From the NCBI RefSeq assembly GCF_001431415.1, contig NZ_LDJI01000026.1:119062-183061 (forward strand): 64,000 bases of DNA, read 5' to 3'. The stretch's first letter is position 1. Each line of letters opens with the position of its first letter. The stretch comes from Stenotrophomonas humi. Lineage in GTDB: Bacteria; Pseudomonadota; Gammaproteobacteria; Xanthomonadales; Xanthomonadaceae. A program made the position numbers and the translations under genes. Of the stretch, positions 1-11,100 are shown piece after piece. The notes below the pieces were generated by a model that saw only the letters and a list, made by a program, of their open reading frames with translations, searched no databases and was not told where the DNA came from.

Positions 1-820
1 ACATGGCACCCACGCCCAGGTAGCGGATCTGCGAGCCCCAGATGGCGAATGCGGCGTCGGACGATGAGGCCGAGGCCAGTGATGCCGCCAGGTCCGGGTT
101 GCCTGACAGGAAGAACGCCTGGTACAGGGGAATGGCGATGTGCCAGGACAGGATCGCGCCGGACAACACCACGATGCCGACGTTCAGGCCGACGATGTAG
201 CCCACGCCCAGCAGGGCCGGTGACAGGTTGGTGCCGATGAAGGCGGTGACCTTGGAGCTGCCGACATAGGCCGACTGCGCCCAGGCGTCCGGGAAGATAC
301 GCAGGCCCGAAGCCGCAGCCAGCTTCACCAGGCCACCGATCGCGGCCGAGATGCCGAGGATCTTCATGCCTGGACCGGGGTTCTCACCGGCCTTGAGCAC
401 TTCGGCCGCCGCCTTGCCTTCCGGGAAGGGGAGCGGATCTTCGACGATCATCGAGCGGCGCAGCGGTACCGAGAACAGCACGCCCAGCAGGCCACCCAGG
501 CCGGCGATGCCCAGCACCCACCAGTACTTGAAGTCCGGCCAGTAGCCCATGATCACCAGCGCCGGGATCGTGAAGATCACACCGGCGGCAATCGACGAAC
601 CGGCCGAAGCACCGGTCTGGACGATGTTGTTCTCAAGGATGGTGCCGCCACCGAGCAGCCTCAACACGCCCATCGAGACGACGGCGGCGGGAATGGCGGT
701 AGCGATGGTCAAGCCTGCGAACAGGCCCAGGTAAGCATTGGCAGCAGACAGCACCACAGCCAGCACGATGGCAAGAACCACCGCGCGGAATGTGAGCTGC
801 GCAGGCGCAGCGTTGTTCAT
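1..820 (-). CDS. OPT family oligopeptide transporter (3' end outside window)
   Basis: This is the N-terminal 273 residues of an inner-membrane transporter of the OPT family, which imports oligopeptides or related small molecules. The ATG is at 820 and no stop occurs before the window edge, so the gene is cut. The translation begins MNNAAPAQLTFRAVVLAIVL and consists of successive hydrophobic membrane segments. It includes the stretch NNIVQTGASAGSSIAAGVIF and the conserved acidic loop VEDPLPFPEGKAAAEVLKAG, both typical of bacterial OPT proteins. Family members are about 600-700 residues, so over half is missing. It is divergent from the POT peptide transporter at 1030, with about 210 bp between the two starts. 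Substrate cannot be deduced. Confidence 0.88.
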   Translation of the reverse strand, partial: MNNAAPAQLTFRAVVLAIVLAVVLSAANAYLGLFAGLTIATAIPAAVVSMGVLRLLGGGTILENNIVQTGASAGSSIAAGVIFTIPALVIMGYWPDFKYWWVLGIAGLGGLLGVLFSVPLRRSMIVEDPLPFPEGKAAAEVLKAGENPGPGMKILGISAAIGGLVKLAAASGLRIFPDAWAQSAYVGSSKVTAFIGTNLSPALLGVGYIVGLNVGIVVLSGAILSWHIAIPLYQAFFLSGNPDLAASLASASSSDAAFAIWGSQIRYLGVGAM

Positions 821-1029
821 GTAAAGCCCTTGGATGGCAAAAAACCGCTGTCACGCTAACGCCGGCTTAACGGCAAGTCCAGTCGGGGCGGACCATTGCG
901 CGGGGCAAAGTACATCCCGTGGCCGGATTTGGCACAGCCCGGCCCCATGCAGCACGTTGCGGCGGTGCCGCAGAAGCAGCCGCTCCCGGCCTCTATACTC
1001 GCCGGCTTCGTTCGCTCTGGCCGCCGCCG

Positions 1030-2793
1030 ATGTCCTCCGCTTCCCTTCCCATGACCGGTACGGATGATTTCCTGGGCCACCCCAAGGGCGTCTATGTCTG
1101 CTTCTTCACCGAGATGTGGGAGCGCTTTTCTTTCTATGGAATGAAAGCGCTGCTGCTGCTGTACCTGACCAAGTACCACCTGTTCGGCGACAAGGCCGGG
1201 CTGGATCTGCTCGGCGCCTATGGCGGGCTGGTGTACTGCATCCCGGTGTTTGGCGGGCTGCTGGCCGACCGATGGCTGGGCATGCGCAAGGCGGTGGTGT
1301 TTGGCGGCATCCTGCTGGTATTGGGGCATGCCGGCATGGCGTTCGAGGGCCATCAAGCCCATCGCGTCGCCGGCGAAGTGGTCCGTGACGAAGCCGCGTT
1401 GAGCATCACTTATCTGTCGCTGGCACTGATCATCATGGGCGTGGGCTTCCTCAAGCCCAACATCTCCACCATCGTCGGCAAGCTGTACCCGGAGAACGAT
1501 CCTCGCCGCGATTCGGGCTTCTCGCTGTTCTATGCGGGCATCAACCTGGGCGCGCTGTTCGCCTCGCTGGTCTGCGGTTTTCTCGGCGAAGCCTATGGCT
1601 GGAGATACGGATTCGGTGCCGCCGGGATCGGCATGCTGGTCGGGCTGGGCATGTTCCTGTGGGGCCAGAAATACCTGCAGGGCCATGCAGAACCGGCGCA
1701 GCCGCACACACTGCGTGAGCGCGTGCTCGGCCTGCCACGCGAATGGTTGATCTACGGCGTGGCCATCGTCGCGGTAGTGCCGGTGGCAGCATTGATGTGG
1801 GCCGCTGCAAACGGCGCGTTCGCACTGGGCGGCGAAATCAGCCTTGCGCTGATGCTGATGATCGTGGTGCTGGGGGGCGTGCTGCTGTGGTTTGCCTGGT
1901 TTACCGGCACCCAGTGCACGCCGGAACAGCGCCAGCAGATGATCGCGCTGATGGTGCTGATCTTCATGGCACTGGTGTTCTTCACCTTGTATGAGCAGAC
2001 CTACGGTTCGTGGGTCACTTTCACCGACCGCCTGCTGACCAAGGATCTGGTCCCGTCGCTGGTCGTGCGTGAGGGCACACCGCTGCCGTGGTCGATTGTT
2101 TCGTTGCTGCTGGCACCGCTGGGTTTCGTGGTGGCCGCGCGGTTGTCGGACCGCAACCCCACCTCGAAGGCACCACGCACGCTGTTCGCGCTCATCGTGA
2201 TCGCGATGCTGGTGATGCTGGTGCGCGACTGCCTGGTGCTGCCACAGACCGCCGGTTCGCTCACTTACCTGGGCGCGTTGTTCCTGGTGCTGCTGGCGCC
2301 GCTGTTTGCCGCGCTGTGGGCGTGGCTGGACAAGCGCCGGCTGGATCCATCCAAGCCGGTCAAATCCTCCTTCGGCCTGGTGTTCGCTGCGTTGTCGTTC
2401 GTGCCGTTGGCGTTGGCCGCGCAGCAGGTCGGTCTCACCGGGCAGATGGCCAGCGTGTGGTGGTTGGTGCTTGCCTATCTGATTCTGGAAATCGGCGAGA
2501 TGTGCTTGTCGCCAGTGGGCCTGTCCGCCGTCACCCAGTTGGCTGCGCCGCGCGTGGTCAGCCTGATGATGGGCACCTGGTTCCTGGCCACGGCGTTCTC
2601 CGAAACGCTGGCGGCGCTGTTCGGCAAGCTTGCCGCCATCGATGTCCCTGAAGGCGAAGTAATGGACATCGCACAGGCCGCCGCACGCTATGAGCATCTG
2701 TTCTGGCTGCTGATGTGGATTGGCCTGGGCTGCGCGGTTGTCGCACTGCTGGTATCACCGCTGCTCAAGCGGATGATGCACGGCGTGCGTTGA
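1030..2793 (+). CDS. POT/PTR family peptide:proton symporter
   Basis: A 587-residue inner-membrane transporter of the proton-dependent oligopeptide (POT, MFS) family, which takes up di- and tripeptides. The signature FFTEMWERFSFYGMKALLL near residue 25 contains the ExxER motif used for proton coupling. GFLKPNISTIVGKLY and DSGFSLFYAGINLGAL match the PTR2 signatures. About 12-14 hydrophobic segments are visible. The reading frame is open back to 919, but the ATG at 1030 gives the normal N-terminus for the family, so it is preferred. A TATACT box at 994-999 could be the -10 element. It is divergent from the OPT gene. A dyad follows the stop at 2839-2862. Confidence 0.93.
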   Translation: MSSASLPMTGTDDFLGHPKGVYVCFFTEMWERFSFYGMKALLLLYLTKYHLFGDKAGLDLLGAYGGLVYCIPVFGGLLADRWLGMRKAVVFGGILLVLGHAGMAFEGHQAHRVAGEVVRDEAALSITYLSLALIIMGVGFLKPNISTIVGKLYPENDPRRDSGFSLFYAGINLGALFASLVCGFLGEAYGWRYGFGAAGIGMLVGLGMFLWGQKYLQGHAEPAQPHTLRERVLGLPREWLIYGVAIVAVVPVAALMWAAANGAFALGGEISLALMLMIVVLGGVLLWFAWFTGTQCTPEQRQQMIALMVLIFMALVFFTLYEQTYGSWVTFTDRLLTKDLVPSLVVREGTPLPWSIVSLLLAPLGFVVAARLSDRNPTSKAPRTLFALIVIAMLVMLVRDCLVLPQTAGSLTYLGALFLVLLAPLFAALWAWLDKRRLDPSKPVKSSFGLVFAALSFVPLALAAQQVGLTGQMASVWWLVLAYLILEIGEMCLSPVGLSAVTQLAAPRVVSLMMGTWFLATAFSETLAALFGKLAAIDVPEGEVMDIAQAAARYEHLFWLLMWIGLGCAVVALLVSPLLKRMMHGVR

Positions 2794-2838
2794 GGCCGGC
2801 AGGCAGCGCCCGCACCAGCAACCGACTGCCGCTCCGGA

Positions 2839-2862
2839 CCTGGCCACGCATGCATGGCCAGG
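2839..2862. repeat. 8-bp inverted repeat downstream of POT gene
   Basis: CCTGGCCA and TGGCCAGG form perfect arms around the 8-nt loop CGCATGCA. It lies 45 bp after the POT stop, in the 109-bp gap before a convergent gene. There is no T-tract, so it is either a weak terminator or a REP-like dyad. It resembles the GGCCATGC...GCATGGCC dyad at 34559-34585. Confidence 0.5.
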
Positions 2863-2902
2863 CAGACGTCCCCGCACCGGACAACACCGGGAGCTGGGAT
2901 GC

Positions 2903-3880
2903 TCAGCCGATATCGGCCTTCACCTTGCGATAGGCATCGCCCAGCATTTCCCGGAAATGCATCCGCTGGGCGAAGGTCAGCACTACACCGCGCTCGAACT
3001 CCGCCACGGCGCCACTCCAGTCATCAAGCGTGTCGTCGTTGTAAACGCGTTGATAGGCTTCCCAGGCACCTGCGGCCTTCAAATGGAGATGCTGGGCGAA
3101 CAGTTCCAGCGTCTCACCGTCTTTCAGTACAAGGCGGCGACTGGTCTGCGTATGGCTGAGCACGTCACGCAATGCCCGATCATCGGCCAGCTGCGACTTC
3201 CAGACATGACCATTCAGGTGCCCATGGACGAATCGCAGGATGGCCTCGTGGTCATCCTCCAGCCCGCGCTGGTAGACGCCGTCATCCAGCAGGAGATGAC
3301 GATCGTCGAACAACCACTTCACCAGCAACGTCGCCGTCTGCTTCGTTGTGTTGTGTATGTTTTCCGGATCGAAGTCATAGGCGCCCAGGAACTGCCGGTC
3401 CTCGACGAGGCGCACGTCGATGGTCTCCACCCGCTGCTTCTTCAATGAGAACCACAGCTTCAGCTCGGCGACATCACCCACGGCCCTACGAAACAGATAG
3501 GTATCGTCATAATCTTCGAACTGACCGTCGAAGAACGCCAGGCAGTGCTCAAGACTGGAGCCAGGGCCTGCCCACCCGTTCCAGAACCCTTCCGGCAATA
3601 CCGCACTTCCCTTCGGGCTGCAGGCGTACAGCGATATCGCCTGCAGGTAGCACTCCAGACTGCCGCTTTTCAGGGAGACCGGTGGATAGAACCGGTCATT
3701 GATGATGTCGAAGGCGAAATGGTGCTCCATCCCCCGCGCCTTGTCCTTGATGGACCTCTTGCCCTGGTTCGCGGTGACCGATTTTGGCGGCCTGGCAAGA
3801 GCATGTTGTGCGAACCATTCGACGAGCCGTTCATCCGTGCTCTTGGTTCCCACCAGGCCCACCCATTCTGAAACATGCAT
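2903..3880 (-). CDS. Hypothetical protein, 325 residues
   Basis: I do not recognise the family. The gene starts at an ATG at 3880 with a very strong ribosome-binding site (AGGGAGGA, about 5 nt upstream), which supports real expression. The protein is soluble, has no signal peptide, and is rich in aromatic and charged residues, for example GMEHHFAFDIINDRFYPP and DAYRKVKADIG at the end. The composition resembles cytoplasmic proteins of polymorphic-toxin immunity type, but this is only an impression and no toxin gene is adjacent. It is convergent with the POT gene. The 228 bp between its start and the OmpA stop hold no gene. Confidence 0.7.
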   Translation of the reverse strand: MHVSEWVGLVGTKSTDERLVEWFAQHALARPPKSVTANQGKRSIKDKARGMEHHFAFDIINDRFYPPVSLKSGSLECYLQAISLYACSPKGSAVLPEGFWNGWAGPGSSLEHCLAFFDGQFEDYDDTYLFRRAVGDVAELKLWFSLKKQRVETIDVRLVEDRQFLGAYDFDPENIHNTTKQTATLLVKWLFDDRHLLLDDGVYQRGLEDDHEAILRFVHGHLNGHVWKSQLADDRALRDVLSHTQTSRRLVLKDGETLELFAQHLHLKAAGAWEAYQRVYNDDTLDDWSGAVAEFERGVVLTFAQRMHFREMLGDAYRKVKADIG

Positions 3881-4108
3881 GGCTTCCTCCCTGAGGCGAT
3901 GACAGAAGCCGGATTATGCCGCAATGAATCGAGAGGACCGCCTTGCAGCTCCAAGGTCCATGCGCCCGTCCGCCGACAGCGGGCAGGATCCCGGCATGAC
4001 GATGCGAAGGATCCGTGCATCGGGCTGTCCGTGCCCTCCGCTCGGCAGTCCACGTCCCGCTCCACTGATTGCCTCTGCGCTCCCAACAAGCCGATATGCC
4101 CGAATGAT

Positions 4109-5110
4109 TCAACGCTCGACCTGGAACTTCACCTCGACGCGGCGATTGGGTAGCAGACATTCCTTCAACTTTGCACCGCGTAGACCGTCGCAGGCCTGCA
4201 CCTGCTCGCGGTCGCCGCGCCACTCGTACTGGATGCGGTCAGCGGCGATGCCCTGATCAATCAGGTATTGGCGCACGGTCCGTGCTCGACGCTCGGACAA
4301 CCCCTGGTTGTACTGGTCGGTCGGGCCCTTCAGCCGGTCGGCATGGCCGACCAGCTGCACGCTGACGAGGCGCAGCTTTTCTTCGGCGATACGGCGCAGG
4401 GCGCCCTCCATGCCAAGCACCGACTCCGCGCGCATGTGCCGGCGGGTATCACGATCGAAGTCGAACACCACGTTGGCGGTGAGCGTCATGTTCTGTGGCG
4501 CCGGTGGTGTGCACTGCCGGGCCAGGGCTTCGGCTTCGTTGGTCAAATCCTCGGCCATCTGGATATAGGGCTTGGAATGCCGCCATTGCTGCTGGTTGAA
4601 CTCATTGCCGGCATGCACCAGCTCTACTTCGCCGCAGGCCACTTTCTGCTGCGCGCACGCAAAACCCGGTGTGCCATGGATGAGCTTCAGCCGCTGCCAC
4701 AGGTCGGCGCGCAGGTATTTGGCGTCGTTCACCAGTGGCGTGTCGGTCGGCATCGGGGAGACGCCGCGCTCCATGCCGTCGATCAATGCCACCGATTCAT
4801 CCAGCGCCGCCTGCGGGAAATGACTGCGGTCGTTGCGGCTGTACTCGTGGAACGAGACATCCAGCCAGCATTGCGCCTTGGCCAGATGGTAGTCACGCAC
4901 CGGGCGACCCCCATCATTCAACGCCTGGATACGGTCCTGGGTGGCCTGGTAGCGCGAGTGGTCCGCGTACAGCGCCTCGTCGGTGATGCGCTGTTTCTCC
5001 GGCGTCAGCTCGGTGCGTTTCCCAGGGCCTTCCTGCTGCGCCCAAGAGGGCGCGGCACAGGCAGCAGCCAACATCAAACCCGTGATCAATCGCGTGCGGC
5101 GAAGTGTCAT
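4109..5110 (-). CDS. OmpA family outer-membrane/periplasmic protein
   Basis: A 333-residue exported protein with a C-terminal OmpA-like peptidoglycan-binding domain. The signal peptide ends at ...CAAPSWA|QQ. A largely helical middle part follows, about residues 30-215. The OmpA domain then runs from VVFDFD to the end, with LVGHADRLKG and QGLSERRARTVRQYLIDQGI as the conserved core and NRRVEVKF at the end. Start ATG 5110 is chosen because GAGGA lies 8 nt upstream; an ATG at 5125 overlaps the stop of the previous gene as ATGA but has no clear ribosome-binding site. The gene is 11 bp downstream of the giant repeat-protein gene and very probably co-transcribed with it. It may anchor that protein's barrel to the cell wall, which is an inference. 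Confidence 0.88.
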   Translation of the reverse strand: MTLRRTRLITGLMLAAACAAPSWAQQEGPGKRTELTPEKQRITDEALYADHSRYQATQDRIQALNDGGRPVRDYHLAKAQCWLDVSFHEYSRNDRSHFPQAALDESVALIDGMERGVSPMPTDTPLVNDAKYLRADLWQRLKLIHGTPGFACAQQKVACGEVELVHAGNEFNQQQWRHSKPYIQMAEDLTNEAEALARQCTPPAPQNMTLTANVVFDFDRDTRRHMRAESVLGMEGALRRIAEEKLRLVSVQLVGHADRLKGPTDQYNQGLSERRARTVRQYLIDQGIAADRIQYEWRGDREQVQACDGLRGAKLKECLLPNRRVEVKFQVER

Positions 5111-5121
5111 GTCCGGTGTCC

Positions 5122-8100
5122 TCATTGCTGCGCCGGCTTGCGGTAACGGTGGTCGTCGCGACGGAACAAGTCTTCGTCAAACTTGAACCGCAGACGGATG
5201 AAAGCGCCTTCGTCGGTGTACTCGTAGCCGGCCAGATCCGGGTCAGCGGCGAAGCCGACAAAGTTGTAGCCGGCAGACAGCCACAGGTTCTGCCGCAGCA
5301 GACGCCCGATCTCCATGCCGTAGGCGTACTGGTCACTTCCGTAGTCGCCACGGAAGGTGGAGCCAAGCACACCGATATCCCAGTTCTCGGTGATGTCGTA
5401 GACCACCCGCCCCGATATCAGCACGCCACGGAAACTGTCGTCGACCCGATCACCGTCTGCATAGGCAAAACGATCCTTCTGCCACTTGGCGGCGATGCGT
5501 CCGGTGAGCCACCACGGTCGCGATGGATGCCAGTCGGCATGCGTGGAGACGATGTGTGCGGCGGTACGCACGTCCTGGCCGATGTCGCGGCTGGAACCGC
5601 CATCGACGCCCATGCCGCTCTTGTCGGACTCCAGCTTGTACTCGTAACGTGCCAGTGCGTTGATCCGGTTGCGGTCGGTATCCCGGTAGGCGATACCCAG
5701 CTGGAAGCGATCCTGCATCACGTCACCGCGCGCCTTGTAGTCGGTGGACAGCAGGTAGTTGCGGGCCAGCAGGGTCCAGTCACGATTGAGCTTTCGCGCC
5801 CACATCAACTGGAACAGCGTGGTGTTGAACTCCTCGTTGGTGTCGAGCGTTCCGTCCACGTCACCGGAGATGCGGTACTCCAGGCGCACCGCACCGCGCC
5901 ACAGCGGATTGGCGCTGTAGTCCAGCCCGAACGCCAGCGCGGTGGTGTCGCCGGTATCACCGTCGTAGATCTTGACGTGCTCGGCCGCCGTACTCAGTCG
6001 CAGCCCCTCTGTGAGGCTCCAGTCATTGCGGATACCCGATGCCATCTGTACATCGCGACCCGCGATGGCATCACGCAACCGGTACTCGCTGAACACCTGG
6101 GTGTCCTTGAGATAGGTGCTGTCCACACCGAATACCAGGGCATCGCTCTCGCGGTCGGTGGTGGTAATGCCGTAGGCGCTGGTCAGGCCGGTCTGCTTCT
6201 CGTAACGGCCGTACAGACGGTTGCGCTCACGCAGGCGATAGTCGGCACCGAAAGCGAAGCGGTTGCGATCCTCACCGTTGACGTCCTGCTCGTATTCGCC
6301 CCCCAGCACCAGCTTGTCGCTGATTTTGTAGCCGGCACCGACATGCACGCTGTCTGATTCCAGCTCGGTGCCGACCGGCAACGTGGAGTTGGGCACGGTG
6401 CCCTCGCTGCGGATCACCGGCAACCCGGTCAGCGGATCCAGCGGTTGTTGGCCATAACCCAGTGCCCCGCCTGCGCTGCCCGTGGCAAAACCACCACTGA
6501 GCCCACCACTGCTGCCGAATGGTGGCGAGATGGACCACGGCGAATAGGCACCCACCGTCTCGCGGATGCTGCGCACCCCGAGATCCAAGGTGAGGCGTTG
6601 GGTAGCATCGATGCGTACACCCGCACCAGCCGCATTGCGGTCACCGCCTTCGGGGTTGCGATCTTCGCTGCGCATGGCTTCCACGTACACCTGGAAGCGT
6701 GGATTCACCGCCCACGTCAGCTCCAGGTCGTACTCGCCACGCCCGCCATACAACGGCGAGGACGGGTTGTTGAACGCCGGATCACTGCGGCCGGCAAACA
6801 TCCGCGCATCAAAACGCTTGCCGTCGTGGGCAAACTCCATGCGGTAGGCATTGCCCTCCACATCACCACTGAGGTTCTGCAGGCCCGGTGTGGCGTACTG
6901 ATTGATCGAGTTGGTGTTGACCTCGCTCTCGGTACGCGCCGCTTCCAGCACCATCCAGGTATTGGGTCCAAAACGGAAACCCAGATTGGCGCTGCCCATC
7001 TTGAACGGTGCGAACGGGTTCTCGTCACGCACGTAGGACGCACCGGCCTCGATTGCCTTGGTCAGCCGGAACTGCGCATCCACGCCGTACACCCAGAACT
7101 TCTCCGTACCTTGATCCAGTTCGTAGGTCACCCGCAGCGAGATCGGGTTGAGCTCGCTGTCAAAGCCCGGCAGGAAGGTGTTGAGCAGGATGCGCCCGGA
7201 GAACGGCTCGAAGCTGTAGTCCACCAGCCGGCCCAGTGCGCGTACGTTGATGATGCGGCTGGGCTGGTTGCGGTCGCGGGTGATCACCTCCACCCGCTCA
7301 CTGCCTTCCAGCACGGCGTTGTTGCTCAGCGCATACGGGCCACTCCCCTGACTGGGGAATTCGTCGATCACCTGGCGCAGCGAATCCTCCATCGCGAACA
7401 CGTTGCCGCGCACGCGCTTGCCCTCGAAGTGCCAGCCGAAGCCAGTCGCAGTGCGGTTGTACGTGCCCAGACTGCGCATCACCGCCTTGCCACTGCTGCT
7501 GATGCCGGTCTGCGTGGTCAAGGTATCGCCGGTCTGGAAGTCGCCGTACATCATGTAGCTGCGGTTCTTGTCGATGCGCACGTACAGACGCTCGGCCGAG
7601 CGGGCATCGAAGCCGCGCAGCGAGGAGTCGCCATAGACCGGGTAGAACTCTTCCGGCTGGATGTCGCGCAACAGACGGCCACGCACTTCCTTGTCCGAAT
7701 CGTAGGCGGCGGTCAGCAGGTACTCGCCCTTGATCTTGCCCTTGACGAAGAATGCCGTGCGTGCGGCAGCATTGGCCTTGCCGCTGTTGAAGTCGCGCTC
7801 CCAGCGGCGGATGTCACGGTCAAAGCCATCGTCACGACGCGCGGTCTCCAGTGCCGCACCGTTGCGGAAGTTGACGATCCCCTCAACCAAACCGGTAGCC
7901 AGCAGCTCACGCATTTCCGGCAGGAAGCTGATGGCATTCTCGGCGGCCACACCACCGGAAGTAATGCGCAGCAGCACGTCCTGCGGTACGTCCGGGGCCA
8001 GCAGATCGAACTCGGCACGACCGTTCTCCACCGGCAATTGAATGCCCGGAGTGCCGCGATCAGCGTCCAAGCGGCCCGGCCCGAGCTCATCGGTGCGCCC

Positions 8101-11100
8101 CCCGGCCAGACGCACGCGCCCGCCGCTGTATTCGATGGTGGCAAAGCGCTTGCCCGCCAGTGGCTTTTCATCGGTACCCAGCAGCTGCACCACAACATGC
8201 ACCGGTGACTGGCCATCGGCCGGAACACCGTCGCGGTCCACGTCCACCCGGATCAGTTCAACCTCGGTGTTGGCGCTGTAGTCCACGCTGCCGGACTGCA
8301 GGTTGATTGCCTGCGGTGGATCGTCGGTGCTGGCCGGCGACTGCGGTTGTGCCAGTGCATCGGTGGGCAGCGCGGAGTCGAAGCGATGCTGTGCACCCTG
8401 CGCTGCGGCCGTGGTCGCCACGGTCGCTTCCTGGGTGCCAAACACCGCCCCGCCCGTGTGCGTCACCGGCACTGCATTCGACGGCGCGGCATCGCTTGCC
8501 ACGGAGCCGGCAGTGGTGCGTGTCATCGTCGTTGTGTCGGAAGCGCTGGCAGCGACAGGCGCATTGCCTTCCATACCCTGGCTACCCGGCTCCTGCCGCA
8601 GGTTGCCACGCGGTACCACGATGCCACCGGGCCGTTGGTTGGCCGAATCGGTAGCGTTGGTCGGCGCACGCAACGGCTGTGCCTGGAAGCTCAATGGCAG
8701 ACCCTGCAGCTCGCTTTCGACCGAGCGCACCTCGCCCTGCGTACGACGCGCCTTCACCTGCTCAAGCACCGCATTGGAACCACTGCCCTCGATGAAGTCC
8801 GCACGGTGCAGCTCACCGTTCTTCAGATCGATGAAGAGGCTGTCCGCGTCGCCCAGGTTGCGGTTGCTGCTGGTGGTCAGGCGCGACCCGATCGGCAGCG
8901 TGCTGCTGTCCACCTTGAGCGTGTGGCTTTTTGGCGGAAGGCCGCAGTAGCTGTACTTGCCCTCCGAGTCGGACACCATCCACGTGCCGTCGTTGAAATA
9001 GAAGCGCACACCCGGGATGCCGATCTCCTCACTGTCCTGGATGTGGTTGTTGTTGCTGTCCACGAAGATCTTGCCAAGTACACAGGCCTCATCAGTGAAC
9101 ACGCCACCGGTGATCCGGACGCGGTACTGCGCATTGTTGGACGGCACCGTACCCGGGCGTGGCTGCAGCGTGCCCGGATCGACGCAGCCACCATCTATCG
9201 AACAGCCGTGCGCTTGAGCGCGGTTGATACCGTCACCCTGCATCGCGCCCACGCCCACACGCACGCGGTAGGTCAGCAGAATCTGCTGGCCCGGCCGGAT
9301 CGAGCCGACATCGAACACCAAACGCGGCCCCGGCTTGCCCAGCGGATCGGCAATACCGGCGCCATCAGCACGCGCAGTGCCGTTGATGTATGTCAGGCCC
9401 GGCGGCAAGTTGTCGATCACGTTGACCGTGTTCAATGCCTGCCCCGCGGTCTGCCGAATGCTGAGCGTGTACAGCACCGTGTCACCGATCTCGACGATCT
9501 GCTTGTCACCGGTCTTGGACAGCACCAGGCCCGGCGCGACTGCCGGGTCCAGCGGCAGGTGGTTGTGCACGATGTTGGCCGTGGACGAACCCGCAAACAG
9601 ACCCAGGTAGTACTGCGTGCCGGCACCCACGGGAGCGGTGGGCGCGGAGGCCTGCGGCTGCACGTTGAACGTGGTGCCGGCGGCACCGGCAGGTGACAGC
9701 GTGCCGTTCTCGGCCGGGATCAGCGTGGACCGGAAGGTGTAACCGCCAGGCGGCGTCACCGTGAGCTGGAACTCACAGCGGTTGGGTGCGGCCGGCCCCA
9801 ACAGGAACTGGTAATAGCCATCGGTGCCGACCGTCATCGAAATGCGGTCGCCGTCGATGTTGTATCCCCCCTGACCGCCATTGAGCACCGAGGTCGCCGG
9901 GTCATAGCCCGAACACATGCCGACCGTTGCCAGCGTCACGATGGCACCTGGTACCGGATCACGCGTCACCGCGTCATACACCAGGCCACTCGGATCGACC
10001 GGCAGGCTCTGCTGCGGCAGGTTCTCACCGGCCCGCAACACCACTTCCAGCTGGGTGATGCCATCGCCGTCGATGCGGCAGCTGGAGGCCAGCCCGTCGT
10101 CGATGCCACGGCGCGTGTCGCACGGTGCCGGCGGTCCGGCCGAGGTCTCGGCATTGACCGGGAAGCCCCACAGCACCCGGCTCTGCGGGTGGCGGAAGCG
10201 CACGTCGTAGCGGGTCCCGGGGAGCAGGTCGAGGAAGCGGTAGGCACCATCCACGCCGCTGTTGGTGGTACGGATCACCTCGTTGGTGGCCGGATCGAAC
10301 AGTTCCACGATCCAGCCGGCCAGACGGGTATCGCCGGCATCCAGCAGCGCATCGTCGCTACCACCGTCGAACCACACCGTGCCGGACAGGGATGCAGCCT
10401 GCTGCACTTCGGTGGGAACGCGGCAGGCATTCTGGGTGATGGCGGGGTCGCATACCGGCAGTTGGGTGACGTCGCCGTCGAAGGCCCCCTGCTCGCTGGT
10501 CGACGGCATGTGGTCGTTGTCCTCGCCACCGCCACGCACTATCACCGCGTTGTTGATGGGCGAGGCGGCTGCTGCAGCCGCACTCACCGCAACAGCAACG
10601 GTGATGGCATCGGCCGACGTGGCGCCATTGGCGATCACGGTGCTGCTGGTGCAGCTGAAACGGTCGGCGCCGACAGCACCATTGCATACCCAGCCATTGC
10701 CGGTCGGTGTTGCCGCCAGTGTCACGCCCACCGGCAGGCGGTCATCGACCTGGTAGCTGCCCTCGGTCAGCTGCGGTCCAATGTTGCGCACCCGGATGGT
10801 GTACCTGGCGATGTTGTTGACGGTGAAACGGGTGGGCTCGGCGATCTTGCTGACGACCAGGTCCGGACGGTCGGCGATCTCGCCGAAGTTCTGGTTGATC
10901 GCCTCCTGGCCCAACGCCACGATGATGGCACTGATCGCCGAGGGCAGCGTGCTGACCGGCGTGGCCACGCCCATCGGCCCACCGTTGACGGTGCCGGCGC
11001 TGGTGATGCCGTTGGTGGTGTTCGGCGGCTGGTCCGGCTCGGTCACCGTATAGGTGCCGGGGCGCAGGTTGTCGAACTGATAGTTGCCGTTGGCATCGGT

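Noticed and set aside
856..2697. Long open frame on the minus strand opposite the POT gene
   Set aside because: It is the antisense shadow of a clear membrane transporter. Its translation is Gln/His/Arg-rich without any domain, as expected from high-GC third-position bias.
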